Of a DNA stretch of 9,489 bases, positions 1-6,539 are shown piece after piece. Where the stretch lies: contig JAGBGW010000061.1 in NCBI GenBank assembly GCA_017935825.1, positions 1-9,489 on the forward strand, written 5' to 3'. The stretch comes from Clostridia bacterium (lineage in GTDB: Bacteria; Bacillota; Clostridia; Christensenellales; Maliibacteriaceae). A model generated the notes under the pieces. That model searched no databases. It was not told the DNA's origin and was given only the letters and a program-made list of their open reading frames with translations. Numbering within the stretch: position 1 is the first letter of the stretch; each line of letters opens with the position of its first letter. The position numbers were made by a program, and so were the translations under genes.

Positions 1-1147
1 CCATGATGGCAATGATGTCCATCAGCTCATTGTAGCGCTGGAGAATACGCTGTACCTCACGTGCGACCGCGTAGTGCTCCTCGCCGAGAATTTCGGGAGA
101 GAGGATACGGCTGCTCGACTCGAGCGGATCGACCGCGGGGTAGATACCCTGCGAGGCGATACTTCTCGAAAGAACGGTGGTCGCATCCAGATGCGCAAAC
201 GTGGTTGCAGGTGCAGGGTCGGTCAGGTCGTCTGCAGGGACGTAAACTGCCTGAACGGAGGTGATGGAACCCTTCTTGGTGGAAGTGATTCGCTCCTGCA
301 GTGCGCCCATTTCCGTTGCCAGCGTGGGCTGGTAGCCAACTGCACTGGGCATACGGCCAAGCAGTGCGGATACCTCACTGCCTGCCTGGGTGAAACGGAA
401 GATATTGTCGATGAAAAGAAGCACGTCCTGATTTTCGCGGTCACGGAAGTACTCGGCCATAGTAAGACCCGACAGTGCCACGCGCATACGTGCACCCGGG
501 GGCTCGTTCATCTGACCGTAGACCAGCGCGGTCTTGTTGATAACGCCGCTTTCCTTCATTTCGTTGTACAGGTCGTTGCCCTCACGGGTACGCTCGCCAA
601 CGCCTGCGAATACGGAAAGGCCGCCGTGCTGCTTTGCAACGTTGTTGATCAGCTCCATGATCAGAACCGTCTTGCCAACGCCTGCACCGCCGAACAGACC
701 GATCTTGCCGCCCTTTGCATAAGGTGCGATCAGGTCAACGACCTTGATGCCGGTCTCAAGGATCTCCGTGGAGGTTTCCTGCTCTTCGTAGGTGGGTGCT
801 GCACGGTGAATGGGCCAGCGCTCCACATCCTCAGGATTGGGCTGATTGTCGATGGCGTCGCCCAGAAGATTGAAGATACGACCAAGGCATTTCTCACCGA
901 CGGGTACGGTGATGGGGCTCCCTGTATCGATGGCCTGTGCACCGCGGACCATGCCGTCGGTTGCGTTCATGCTGATGCAGCGCACGATGTTGTCGCCAAC
1001 GTGCTGTGCAACTTCAGCCACGATCTTTTTATCACCGTTTTGAATTTCAATCGCGGTAAGCAGTTCAGGCAGGTGACCGTCTTCAAAACGGATGTCCAGT
1101 ACGGGACCGATGACCTGAACAACTTTGCCGATATTCTGATTGTTCAC
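1..1147 (-). CDS. atpD: F1Fo ATP synthase subunit beta, C-terminus cut by window edge
   Basis: Catalytic beta subunit of the F1 head; it makes or hydrolyses ATP at the alpha/beta interfaces on the cytoplasmic side. About 382 codons are present and the reading frame is still open at the left edge. Whole beta subunits are around 465 residues, so roughly 80 C-terminal residues are missing. Visible in order: the beta-barrel start (NIGKVVQVIGPVLDIRF, residues 5-21), Walker A GGAGVGKT (about 153-160), GERTREGN with the catalytic Glu (about 185-192), a Walker B strand (VLLFIDN), and the conserved SALLGRMPSAVGYQPTLA segment. The frame begins at GTG (1147-1145); the first in-frame Met is residue 60, well inside the barrel domain, so GTG must be the start. 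It is supported by GAGGAG 8 nt upstream. It follows atpG by 23 bp. Identification is secure. Confidence 0.97.
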   Translation of the reverse strand, partial: MNNQNIGKVVQVIGPVLDIRFEDGHLPELLTAIEIQNGDKKIVAEVAQHVGDNIVRCISMNATDGMVRGAQAIDTGSPITVPVGEKCLGRIFNLLGDAIDNQPNPEDVERWPIHRAAPTYEEQETSTEILETGIKVVDLIAPYAKGGKIGLFGGAGVGKTVLIMELINNVAKQHGGLSVFAGVGERTREGNDLYNEMKESGVINKTALVYGQMNEPPGARMRVALSGLTMAEYFRDRENQDVLLFIDNIFRFTQAGSEVSALLGRMPSAVGYQPTLATEMGALQERITSTKKGSITSVQAVYVPADDLTDPAPATTFAHLDATTVLSRSIASQGIYPAVDPLESSSRILSPEILGEEHYAVAREVQRILQRYNELMDIIAIM

Positions 1148-1155
1148 GTTTGTTT

Positions 1156-1161
1156 CTCCTC
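1156..1161 (-). promoter_or_regulatory. Ribosome binding site fixing the GTG start of atpD
   Basis: The sequence GAGGAG lies 8 nt upstream of the GTG at 1147 on the minus strand, inside the 23-bp gap after the atpG stop. It supports the non-ATG start of the beta subunit. Confidence 0.8.
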
Positions 1162-1170
1162 TCTCAAGCC

Positions 1171-2034
1171 TTATACATTGGCGCCTGCAACGATCTCGGT
1201 GATCTCCTGCGTGATGGCACCCTGACGGGCTCGGTTGTATTCAAGGCGAAGATCCGCGATCATTTCGCCTGCGTTCTTGGTTGCAGAATCCATTGCGCTT
1301 CTTCTTGCGGCCACCTCACTTGCAAAGGAATCGCAAATGGTGCTGTAGAGCATGCCTGCAAGGTAGTCGGGCAAAATCGCGCCAAGAAGTGCGGTGGGTT
1401 CGGGTTCATATACGGTGGAAACTGCGTTTTTCACTTCCACGTTTTGTTCTCTTACAAGAGGAAGAAGCTGCATGGTGCGAACTTCCTGATTCATCGCCGA
1501 GACAAAATCGGTGTAGAAGAGGACCACTTCGTCGAAGGATTCATCGTCGTAGCCTTCGATCAGCGTTTTGGCAAGTCCGTAGCAAGTACCAACGCTGATG
1601 CCTTCCACACGGATGAAAGAATCATCGATGCAGGTAAAGCTTTCTGCATGCGCGTACTTATCCACCGCCTTTTTGCCGATGGGAAGAACGCTGTAGGAAG
1701 AAACGGGATGTTCCTTGATATGCGCTTCCACTGCGCGGAACACGTTTGCGTTGTAACCGCCTGCAAGACCTCTGTCACCGGCTACGATGATGTAAAGTCT
1801 TGTTTTGATCTGCTCACGGGCACTTACATAGGGGATGGTGGTGTCAAGACAATCTTCAATGACAGCCGCCATCGCCTGCTGTGCGATCGATGCGTAAGGC
1901 TTGCTTTCTTCCATGCGCTCGCGGGCGCGGCGCAGTTTGGAGGTTGCCACAAGCTGCATTGCCTTGGTGATCTGCATGGTGCTTTCCACACTTTTGATGC
2001 GCAGCTTGATATCCTTCATGGATGCTCCTGCCAT
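1171..2034 (-). CDS. atpG: F1Fo ATP synthase subunit gamma
   Basis: Central rotor shaft of F1, coupling c-ring rotation to the catalytic sites. The protein is 287 residues, normal for the family. The N-terminal helix (about 6-60) includes ITKAMQLVATSKLRRARE, the conserved signature that lies inside the alpha3beta3 barrel. The middle Rossmann-like domain contains YIIVAGDRGLAGGYNAN (about residues 80-96). The C-terminal helix includes AMDSATKNAGEMI and the final ARQGAITQEITEIVAGA segment, the family's C-terminal signature. The ATG at 2034 is preferred over the second Met (residue 6) because AGGAGG sits 7 nt upstream of it. That site overlaps the region of the atpA stop codon (TAAAGGAGG), with a 13-bp gap between the genes, which suggests translational coupling. 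Confidence 0.98.
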   Translation of the reverse strand: MAGASMKDIKLRIKSVESTMQITKAMQLVATSKLRRARERMEESKPYASIAQQAMAAVIEDCLDTTIPYVSAREQIKTRLYIIVAGDRGLAGGYNANVFRAVEAHIKEHPVSSYSVLPIGKKAVDKYAHAESFTCIDDSFIRVEGISVGTCYGLAKTLIEGYDDESFDEVVLFYTDFVSAMNQEVRTMQLLPLVREQNVEVKNAVSTVYEPEPTALLGAILPDYLAGMLYSTICDSFASEVAARRSAMDSATKNAGEMIADLRLEYNRARQGAITQEITEIVAGANV

Positions 2035-2047
2035 GGCAAAACCTCCT

Positions 2048-3574
2048 TTATCTCAGATCCTTTGTCCGCAAAAAATCTTCGGTGTAAGCGGCAAGTGCTT
2101 CCTCCAGTGCATGCTGGGCGTATTTGTCCAGATCGCCGGTGGTGCGGATGGTCTCCAGAATGTCGTTGTGGTTTGCATCCATGCGCGCGTAAAGACCTTC
2201 TTCGTACTTTGCAATGTCCTCTACCGCAACATCCTTCAGGAAGTTATGGATAACTGCGTAGAAGATACAGACCTGATGCTCAACGGGCACAGGGCAGGAA
2301 CGGTTCTGCTTCAAGACTTCCACGATGCGTGCGCCCTGTGCAAGACGGGTCTTGGTGTCCGCATCAAGGTCGGAACCGAACTGTGCAAAGCCCTGCAGCT
2401 CACGATACTGGGAGTACAGAAGCTTCAGGCTGCCTGCTACCTTTTTGATCGCCTTGATCTGTGCGCTGCCGCCAACACGGGATACGGAAATACCGGGGTT
2501 TACTGCGGGCATAACACCTGCGTGGAACAGCTCCGTTTCAAGGAAGATCTGACCGTCGGTGATGGAAATGACATTGGTGGGGATGTATGCCGATACGTCG
2601 CCTGCCTGGGTCTCGATGATGGGCAGTGCCGTGATGGAACCGCCGCCGTATTCAGGTGCCACGCGTGCCGCGCGTTCCAGAAGACGGCTGTGCAGGTAGA
2701 AGACGTCGCCGGGGTATGCTTCGCGGCCCGGAGGACGGCGGATCAGAAGGGACAGTGCGCGATAAGCAACTGCGTGCTTGGAAAGATCGTCGTAGACGAT
2801 GAGCACGTCTTTTCCCTGATCCATAAAGTATTCAGCCATCGCGCAGCCGGAATAAGGTGCGATGTACTGCAAAGGTGCAAGCTCGGAGGCAGTAGCGGAC
2901 ACAACGATGGTATAATCCATTGCGCCTGCCTGGGTGAGGGTATCCACAAGCTGTGCCACGGTCGAGCACTTCTGACCGATGGCAACGTAGATGCAGATCA
3001 CATCCTTGCCCTTTTGGTTGATGATGGTGTCAAGTGCGATGGCGGTCTTACCCGTCTGGCGGTCGCCGATGATCAACTCTCGCTGACCGCGGCCGATGGG
3101 GATCATGCTGTCGATCGCTTTGATACCCGTCTGCAGGGGTACGCTTACGCTCTTTCGTTCAATAATGCCGGGTGCATTGCGCTCGATGGGGCGGTATTCG
3201 GCCTCTTGGATGATACCGTTGCCGTCCACGGGCTGACCAAGTGCATTGACAACGCGGCCGATCAAAGCCTCGCCGACGGGTACGGATACGACCTGACCCG
3301 TGCGCTCGACCTTATCGCCTTCTTTTACGCCGTCGTCATCGCCCAGCATAACGATTGCAACGGAATTTTCCTCCAGGTTCAGCGCCATGCCGTGTGCGCC
3401 GTTGGGGAAACGAACCAGCTCGTTTGCCATGCAATCGTCAAGACCGGACACATGGGCAATGCCGTCACCGATCATGATGATGGTGCCGGTGTCGCCTTGT
3501 GCGATTCTGTTTTCATAGTTTTTGATCTGATCTTTGATCAGTTTTGAAATCTCTTCAGGTTTCAACTGCATCAT
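2048..3574 (-). CDS. atpA: F1Fo ATP synthase subunit alpha
   Basis: Non-catalytic nucleotide-binding subunit that alternates with beta in the F1 hexamer and supplies the arginine finger. The 508-residue length is typical. Seen in order: N-terminal delta-binding helix and barrel (GTIIMIGDGIAHVSGLDD, about 30-47), Walker A GDRQTGKT (170-177), a Walker B strand (DVLIVYDD, 256-263), and ISVSRVGGSAQ with the arginine finger R366 (E. coli R376 by family alignment), followed by the C-terminal helical domain. Two adjacent ATG codons begin the frame (3574 and 3571). The upstream Shine-Dalgarno is weak (GGTGAT directly before the ATGs), so either ATG could be used. It starts 20 bp after the atpH stop. 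No frameshift or key-residue loss is seen. Confidence 0.98.
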   Translation of the reverse strand: MMQLKPEEISKLIKDQIKNYENRIAQGDTGTIIMIGDGIAHVSGLDDCMANELVRFPNGAHGMALNLEENSVAIVMLGDDDGVKEGDKVERTGQVVSVPVGEALIGRVVNALGQPVDGNGIIQEAEYRPIERNAPGIIERKSVSVPLQTGIKAIDSMIPIGRGQRELIIGDRQTGKTAIALDTIINQKGKDVICIYVAIGQKCSTVAQLVDTLTQAGAMDYTIVVSATASELAPLQYIAPYSGCAMAEYFMDQGKDVLIVYDDLSKHAVAYRALSLLIRRPPGREAYPGDVFYLHSRLLERAARVAPEYGGGSITALPIIETQAGDVSAYIPTNVISITDGQIFLETELFHAGVMPAVNPGISVSRVGGSAQIKAIKKVAGSLKLLYSQYRELQGFAQFGSDLDADTKTRLAQGARIVEVLKQNRSCPVPVEHQVCIFYAVIHNFLKDVAVEDIAKYEEGLYARMDANHNDILETIRTTGDLDKYAQHALEEALAAYTEDFLRTKDLR

Positions 3575-3594
3575 ATCACCGCTTTTCTGTAAGC

Positions 3595-4131
3595 TTAGGT
3601 TTCGCCTGCGATCACGCGGCGAAGGGAGTCAAGTCGCTGGGACAAGGTGTTATCGTAGCGTTTGCCGTCCATTTCAAGCAATACGCCGCCCAAAAGGGAT
3701 GTGTCCACCTTCTGCGTCAAAGCAATGCGCTTGCCTGTCATTGCTTCCAGTTTTTCCGTCAGGCGCTGTACCTGCGAGGGGGAAAGTGTTACCGACGTGG
3801 TCACACACGCATCCACAATGCCGAAATCTTTGTAGTAAAGATCGCGGAATACCTCTTCACAGGCTGCAAATTCATGCAGTGCATTTTTCTTCAACAGAAT
3901 CTTCAAGAAGTTCAAAAGATACAAATGCACCTGCTTGCGCAGCGTGTCGTCCAGAATCTGCAAACGCTCCTCCTGTTTCAAAGACATGTTGGAGAGCAGC
4001 TGCAGAAATTTGGGTTCAGCGGAAAAACACTCGACCAAAGTATGCATCTGTGACAGCATCGCGCCGCAGATGGCTTCTTCTTTTGCAAGGGCATAAAGAC
4101 CCGATGCATATTCCTGTGCAAAATCCGTCAC
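3595..4131 (-). CDS. atpH: F1Fo ATP synthase subunit delta (OSCP-like stator subunit)
   Basis: Peripheral-stalk subunit that clamps the top of the alpha3beta3 head to the b dimer. The 178-residue length is normal. The N-terminal helical domain opens MTDFAQEYASGLYALAKEE, the usual pattern for the alpha-binding bundle. The C-terminal part has the family signature GGVLLEMDGKRYDNTLSQRL (about 147-166). The start is GTG at 4131, which overlaps the atpF stop in GTGA (4-bp overlap). Translation is therefore probably coupled to atpF, and no separate strong ribosome binding site is needed. Sequence conservation in this family is low, but position and the C-terminal motif make the call firm. Confidence 0.96.
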   Translation of the reverse strand: MTDFAQEYASGLYALAKEEAICGAMLSQMHTLVECFSAEPKFLQLLSNMSLKQEERLQILDDTLRKQVHLYLLNFLKILLKKNALHEFAACEEVFRDLYYKDFGIVDACVTTSVTLSPSQVQRLTEKLEAMTGKRIALTQKVDTSLLGGVLLEMDGKRYDNTLSQRLDSLRRVIAGET

Positions 4132-4637
4132 GAGCGATCACCCACATGTGCAATAAAGTCTTCCACAAAAGCTTCGTGGTCTTCTGCGCGCACTTCGCGC
4201 TCCACCACCTTGGAAGCAATGCTCACTGCGATGTCGGAAATCTCATGCTGGACTTCGCGAAGCATCTGCCGCTTTTCAAGTTCGATCTCCTGCTGCGCCT
4301 TTTGCTTCATATGGCTTGCCTGATAGTTTGCCTCCGCCACGATGGCCTCACTCTTGCGCTGGGCAAGGCTGGTGGCCTCGCGGACGATGCCGTCCGCCTG
4401 CGTGCGGGCGTCTGCAAGCTGGGATTCATATTCCGTGCGCATGGTGTCTGCATCATCGCGTGCATTCTGTGCATCGGAATAAATGGTCTCCACTTCCTTT
4501 TGCCGCTGTGCAATGATGTTCTGCACGGGGCGGAAGAGGAACTTTTTCAGAATCCAGAACATGATCAAAAGGTTGCAAAGAGAAATGATGATCTGCCACA
4601 GATTGACGGAAATGACGTCCAATGTCTGTACGTTCAT
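4128..4637 (-). CDS. atpF: F1Fo ATP synthase subunit b
   Basis: Membrane-anchored peripheral-stalk subunit, expected as a dimer linking subunit a to delta and F1. The 169-residue length is typical. One hydrophobic segment (about 13-33, LWQIIISLCNLLIMFWILKK) is followed by FLFRPVQNIIAQRQ and a long charged, alanine-rich heptad region (about 40-150), consistent with the b coiled coil. A single atpF is present, so a homodimer is expected rather than b/b'. Start ATG 4637 has AGGAGA upstream at a normal distance. It begins 33 bp after atpE and ends overlapping atpH by 4 bp. Confidence 0.97.
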   Translation of the reverse strand: MNVQTLDVISVNLWQIIISLCNLLIMFWILKKFLFRPVQNIIAQRQKEVETIYSDAQNARDDADTMRTEYESQLADARTQADGIVREATSLAQRKSEAIVAEANYQASHMKQKAQQEIELEKRQMLREVQHEISDIAVSIASKVVEREVRAEDHEAFVEDFIAHVGDRS

Positions 4638-4670
4638 ATGATTTCTCTCCTATATGGATAGGATTTTCGA

Positions 4671-4958
4671 TTACAGACCCAGTGCGCCCATCAGAACGCC
4701 GACCAGAAGCTTGGGTGCAACGAAGATCAGCAAAATTGCGATAACCAGTGCATAAAGACCGGTGGTCTCTGCAACTGCGCAGCCCATGAGCATGGTGGTG
4801 GTTACACTGCCTTTGCACTCAGGCTGACGACCGATTGCTTCGCAAGCCTTTGCAACTGCGTTACCTTCACCGATACCGGGGCCGATACCTGCGATCATTG
4901 CACAGCCTGCACCAAGTGCGCAGCCGCCAAGGATGATACCGATTGCAAGTTCCAACAT
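4671..4958 (-). CDS. atpE: F1Fo ATP synthase subunit c, with a Na+-type ion site
   Basis: Ring-forming rotor proteolipid that carries the coupling ion. It has 95 residues, somewhat longer than the usual 75-90, with a C-terminal extension after the second helix. Two hydrophobic helices (about 5-37 and 52-80) flank the polar loop GRQPECKG (43-50). The essential carboxylate is E64 in AVAETTGLY. By ungapped comparison with the Ilyobacter Na+ c subunit, as I recall it, E31 takes the place of Gln32, V62 of Val63, E64 of Glu65, T65 of Ser66, T66 of Thr67 and Y69 of Tyr70. That predicts Na+ binding, with two carboxylates at the site. Five cysteines (13, 19, 39, 48, 60) are unusual for a c subunit. 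A strong AGGAGGT lies 8 nt before the ATG, as expected for the most abundant subunit. Na+ coupling itself is inference. Confidence 0.97.
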   Translation of the reverse strand: MLELAIGIILGGCALGAGCAMIAGIGPGIGEGNAVAKACEAIGRQPECKGSVTTTMLMGCAVAETTGLYALVIAILLIFVAPKLLVGVLMGALGL

Positions 4959-5008
4959 AAGTTTTTACCTCCTGAAATAATTGCCATCAAATGGAGTTTG
5001 TGTTTATG

Positions 5009-5034
5009 AAAAAGGGGAATGTTCCCGCTTTTTT
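5009..5034 (-). other. Hairpin in the atpB-atpE intergenic gap
   Basis: In the 83-bp gap between atpB and atpE, the minus strand can fold as GGGA-ACAT-TCCC with outer A-tract/T-tract pairing interrupted by one C-C mismatch and one G-U pair. The 3' arm runs into a short T stretch. This resembles a weak intrinsic terminator or an mRNA-processing or stabilising stem. It may serve to raise c-subunit output relative to a, but that is inference. Confidence 0.45.
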
Positions 5035-5041
5035 CCGTAGG

Positions 5042-5896
5042 TTAAGCTTCTTCCTCCGGTGCACCGGTGGAAATGTACAGCATGGTCAGCATTGCAAAGA
5101 TGAATGCCTGCAGTAGACCGCTGAACAGGTCAAAGTACAGCGAAAGCACTGCGGGAAGACCGATCTGCAGGAAGGGGATGTTGCCAAGCACACCCGGCAG
5201 CCAGCCAAGTACCAGACGGGAAAGTCCCTGCAGACCTGCGGCGATCAGGGTGGAAATGACCACACCCGACAGCACGTTTCCGTAATGACGGAATGCCATC
5301 GACACAGGCGTTGCAAATTCGCTGATGACGTTGAAGGGCGCAAACAGGGCAAAGGGTTCTGCAAAGCCTTTGATGTAGTTCAACACACCGCCCTGAAGCT
5401 TGTAGTAGGTGATCAGGATGAATACCAGAATCGCCCAGCCTGCCACGATGTTGATATCCGACGTGGGGGGATAAAGACCCAGCAAGCTTGAAAGACTGGA
5501 GAAGGCGGAAAGCGCCATGATCGCAGCCACAAAGGGACCAAATGCTGCAAAGCGTTTGCCCATGTTGCCGTTTACGAAGCTCGTTGCTTTTTCCACGATA
5601 AATTCAACAATGATCTGTCGTTTGGTCTGGGGTACGACCTTCAGATTGCGGGTCATGAAAAGGCAAAGACCGAGGATCGAGACGATAACGCAAAGCGATA
5701 CCACCTGCGATTCTGTAATAGGCAGATCCTGGATCGGCATGGGGATGGTAAAGTAAACTTGAGCACCCGACACGCTGATGCCCTGCTCATAAGGTTTGGT
5801 CAGGATCTTAAGCATCATTGCAAGCACAAAGGGCAAAACCATCATCAAAATAAGCCCAAGATCGACCAGACGATCTTTTGCTGTTTTCCTGCTCAT
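5042..5896 (-). CDS. atpB: F1Fo ATP synthase subunit a
   Basis: Static membrane subunit that forms the ion half-channels next to the c-ring. It has 284 residues and about six hydrophobic segments. The essential arginine is R203 in SMAFRHYGNVLSG, matching E. coli R210 in the FRLFGN-type motif. The last helix contains GLLQAFIFAMLTMLYI (260-275), with Q263 in the place of the conserved glutamine. The motif VEFIVEKATSFVNGNMGKR (97-115) is typical for Firmicutes a subunits. Start ATG 5896 has AGGAGGG 8 nt upstream, located inside the last codons of the preceding atpI-like gene. The intergenic gap is 1 bp, which suggests coupled translation. The Arg is intact, so a functional ion channel is expected. 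Confidence 0.97.
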   Translation of the reverse strand: MSRKTAKDRLVDLGLILMMVLPFVLAMMLKILTKPYEQGISVSGAQVYFTIPMPIQDLPITESQVVSLCVIVSILGLCLFMTRNLKVVPQTKRQIIVEFIVEKATSFVNGNMGKRFAAFGPFVAAIMALSAFSSLSSLLGLYPPTSDINIVAGWAILVFILITYYKLQGGVLNYIKGFAEPFALFAPFNVISEFATPVSMAFRHYGNVLSGVVISTLIAAGLQGLSRLVLGWLPGVLGNIPFLQIGLPAVLSLYFDLFSGLLQAFIFAMLTMLYISTGAPEEEA

Positions 5897-5897
5897 A

Positions 5898-6401
5898 TCA
5901 CTTGCCCTCCTTTACTTTTTGTACAACGCCCTGACCCATGATGATCAGTCGGGGGAAAAGAAGCGGAATTGCCGCCGTCATGATGTTGAATACGGGAATC
6001 ACCAGTGCAAGCACCAGCACTAAAATGCAAAGCAGCATGCGTCCGTGGTAGGACAGCTGCACAAGGCGCTTTGCGCTCTGTGCCTCAGGCGAGGTGGGGA
6101 CGGCGGATTTACCCTGAAAGAACATCGTTGCCTCTTCTTCCTGACGTGCCACTTCTTCCTGGTCCTCTTCGTCCAAAGGCGGCATCTGTACGCCGTTCAT
6201 CTTGTCTGCAGCGGCCTGTACGCCAAGCCCCATCAAAAAGAAGTTGCCAATGGCAAGTGCCGTGCCCAACACCGCGCCCCAAAGCACGGTCATATCAAAA
6301 TGGCCTGCAATAGCAAAAATGCCCACCATCACTGCGGACATCACCGTCACGCCACAGGCGATGATCCCCGTCTCCTTCTTTACGGCAGGTTCGATCTTCA
6401 T
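5898..6401 (-). CDS. atpI: AtpI-like membrane protein, first gene of the atp operon
   Basis: Small hydrophobic protein in the AtpI (ATP synthase subunit I) position, directly before atpB with a 1-bp gap. AtpI proteins are known to help c-ring assembly; that role is carried over from the family and not shown here. With the ATG at 6401 it has 167 residues and four likely membrane helices (about 12-32, 36-60, 118-138, 139-157). Between helices 2 and 3 lies a long hydrophilic loop (about 62-113) with an acidic cluster, DEEDQEEVARQEEE (77-90), which I do not regard as typical. The frame can extend to GTG 6470, giving 190 residues, but that extension is hydrophilic, lacks a Shine-Dalgarno and overlaps leader structure. 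ATG 6401 has AAGGAAGA upstream, though the AGGA spacing of 12 nt is long. Sequence similarity to AtpI is weak by eye; the call rests mostly on topology and position. Confidence 0.75.
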   Translation of the reverse strand: MKIEPAVKKETGIIACGVTVMSAVMVGIFAIAGHFDMTVLWGAVLGTALAIGNFFLMGLGVQAAADKMNGVQMPPLDEEDQEEVARQEEEATMFFQGKSAVPTSPEAQSAKRLVQLSYHGRMLLCILVLVLALVIPVFNIMTAAIPLLFPRLIIMGQGVVQKVKEGK

Positions 6402-6424
6402 AAAATACCATCTTCCTTCAACAA

Positions 6425-6448
6425 ATCGCCTGCCATTAGCATGGCGAT
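6425..6448 (-). promoter_or_regulatory. Hairpin-forming segment in the atp operon leader
   Basis: The segment contains two overlapping inverted repeats: ATCGCC (6425-6430) with GGCGAT (6443-6448), and GCCAT (6432-6436) with ATGGC (6441-6445). They share bases, so the two stems exclude each other. The segment ends about 7 nt from the AAGGAAGA before the atpI-like start. It may affect initiation, but the stems are short. Confidence 0.3.
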
Positions 6449-6480
6449 CCTTCCATTTATTATCCTGCACTTTTTACACT

Positions 6481-6499
6481 GCGTTAAGAAGCGTTAAGA
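6481..6499 (-). repeat. Two direct copies of GCGTTAAGA in the atp leader start
   Basis: On the plus strand GCGTTAAGA occurs at 6481-6489 and 6491-6499, exactly 10 bp apart, about one DNA helical turn. The pair lies just downstream of the predicted transcription start of the atp operon (about 6503). The spacing and position would suit a regulator binding site; no known box is recognised. Confidence 0.45.
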
Positions 6500-6509
6500 T
6501 AACGTTCTC

Positions 6510-6538
6510 ATTATAGTGCTTTTGTATACAAAGGTCAA
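6510..6538 (-). promoter_or_regulatory. Sigma-A type promoter of the atp operon
   Basis: On the minus strand TTGACC (6538-6533) and TATAAT (6515-6510) are separated by exactly 17 bp. The -10 is perfect and the -35 matches at five of six positions. The predicted start near 6503 gives a leader of about 100 nt before the atpI-like ATG. AT-rich DNA lies further upstream. This is the only strong promoter I see for the atp genes in the window. Confidence 0.85.
6521..6532. promoter_or_regulatory. 12-bp palindrome in the atp promoter spacer
   Basis: TTTGTATACAAA is a perfect palindrome lying wholly between the -35 and -10 of the atp promoter. Symmetric sites in this position are usual for dimeric repressors. 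It may also be chance in AT-rich DNA. Confidence 0.4.
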
Positions 6539-6539
6539 G

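Noticed and set aside
74..4661. Very long plus-strand open frames opposite the ATP synthase genes (for example 74-1225, 1150-2253, 1901-3547, 3534-4661)
   Set aside because: Most lie exactly in phase with the minus-strand codons, so they stay open simply because the true genes rarely use TTA, CTA or TCA. Their products are low-complexity and rich in Cys and His, with no family features. The minus-strand proteins are unmistakable ATP synthase subunits.
6402..6470. N-terminal extension of the atpI-like gene to GTG 6470
   Set aside because: No Shine-Dalgarno precedes the GTG, the added 23 residues are hydrophilic and carry no family feature, and a usable ATG with AAGGAAGA upstream exists at 6401.
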